Assembly (NCBI GenBank): GCA_016194725.1
Contig: JACQAW010000121.1
Location: 1-6,073 of the forward strand
DNA: 6,073 nucleotides
Origin: Deltaproteobacteria bacterium
GTDB lineage: Bacteria > Bdellovibrionota > UBA1018 > UBA923
Reading direction: 5' to 3'
Part shown: positions 5,949 to 6,073 of the stretch, one piece after another
How the letters are laid out: every line of letters begins with the position of its first letter
How positions within the stretch are numbered: the first letter of the stretch is position 1
Program-made: the position numbers and the translations under genes
Notes under the pieces: model-generated
Told to the model about the DNA's origin: nothing
The model's input: only the letters and a program-made list of their open reading frames with translations
The model's database searches: none

Positions 5949-6073
5949 ATGAAAAAACCTTCATGGACGAGTGTCGGAACGATCGCAATGCTATTTTTGG
6001 GAGTGCTGGTTTACCAGGCGCCCCAGGCCCAGGCGATGGGAAAAAAGCCGGTTCTCAATACCGCGCCCAACAA
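5949..6073 (+). CDS. N-terminus of an exported protein (3' truncated by window)
   Basis: ATG 5949 opens a frame that runs to the window end, giving 41 full codons. It begins MKKPSW, followed by a hydrophobic segment at about residues 9-21 and the site AQA before Met30, a good Sec signal peptide with signal peptidase I cleavage. The mature part begins MGKKPVLNTAPN. Only GAAGAA directly precedes the ATG, so the ribosome-binding site is weak. Too little of the mature protein is visible to name a family. It is transcribed away from the CBS gene. Confidence 0.7.
   Translation, partial: MKKPSWTSVGTIAMLFLGVLVYQAPQAQAMGKKPVLNTAPN

Noticed and set aside
1..6073. CRISPR array, tRNA, rRNA or insertion sequence
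   Set aside because: No direct-repeat array, cloverleaf, rRNA-like stretch, transposase or flanking terminal inverted repeats was seen on reading both strands.

Overview
The window is a gene-dense, GC-rich stretch of a bacterial chromosome carrying eight protein-coding genes, two of them cut by the window ends. No RNA genes, insertion sequences or CRISPR arrays were seen. Several products have Sec-type signal peptides, one looks like an outer-membrane beta-barrel and one has a PilZ domain. This points to a Gram-negative, probably of the Bdellovibrionota/Oligoflexia or former deltaproteobacterial kind. That placement is inferred from gene content and is not proven by any marker gene.

Layout, left to right: (1) 1-219 (+), the 3' end of an unrecognised gene. 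(2) 223-1863 (+), starting 3 nt later, a secreted 546-residue protein with a possible caspase/CHAT-like His-Cys core (His96, Cys138) and three C-terminal HEAT-like repeats. (3) 1860-3575 (-), an AMP-forming long-chain acyl-CoA synthetase, convergent with gene 2; both genes stop inside the same CTAG. (4) 3663-4580 (+), an exported beta-rich protein, probably an outer-membrane barrel, divergent from gene 3. (5) 4621-5016 (+), a PilZ protein linked to gene 4 through a 15-codon mini-ORF that overlaps both neighbours by ATGA junctions. (6) 5048-5380 (+), a small exported protein, possibly a lipoprotein, with two 30-residue Cys-containing repeats. (7) 5394-5804 (-), a tandem CBS-domain protein convergent with gene 6. 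(8) 5949-6073 (+), the signal peptide and first mature residues of another exported protein, divergent from gene 7.

Genes 1-2 and genes 4-5 (perhaps with 6) look like small operons. The acyl-CoA synthetase and the CBS protein appear to be separate transcription units. No single pathway joins all the genes: one activates fatty acids, two have likely nucleotide-sensing domains (c-di-GMP for PilZ, adenine nucleotides for CBS), and four are envelope or exported proteins of unknown role. The most interesting items are the candidate secreted His/Cys-HEAT protein, the Cys-repeat mini-protein and the ATGA-linked mini-ORF.
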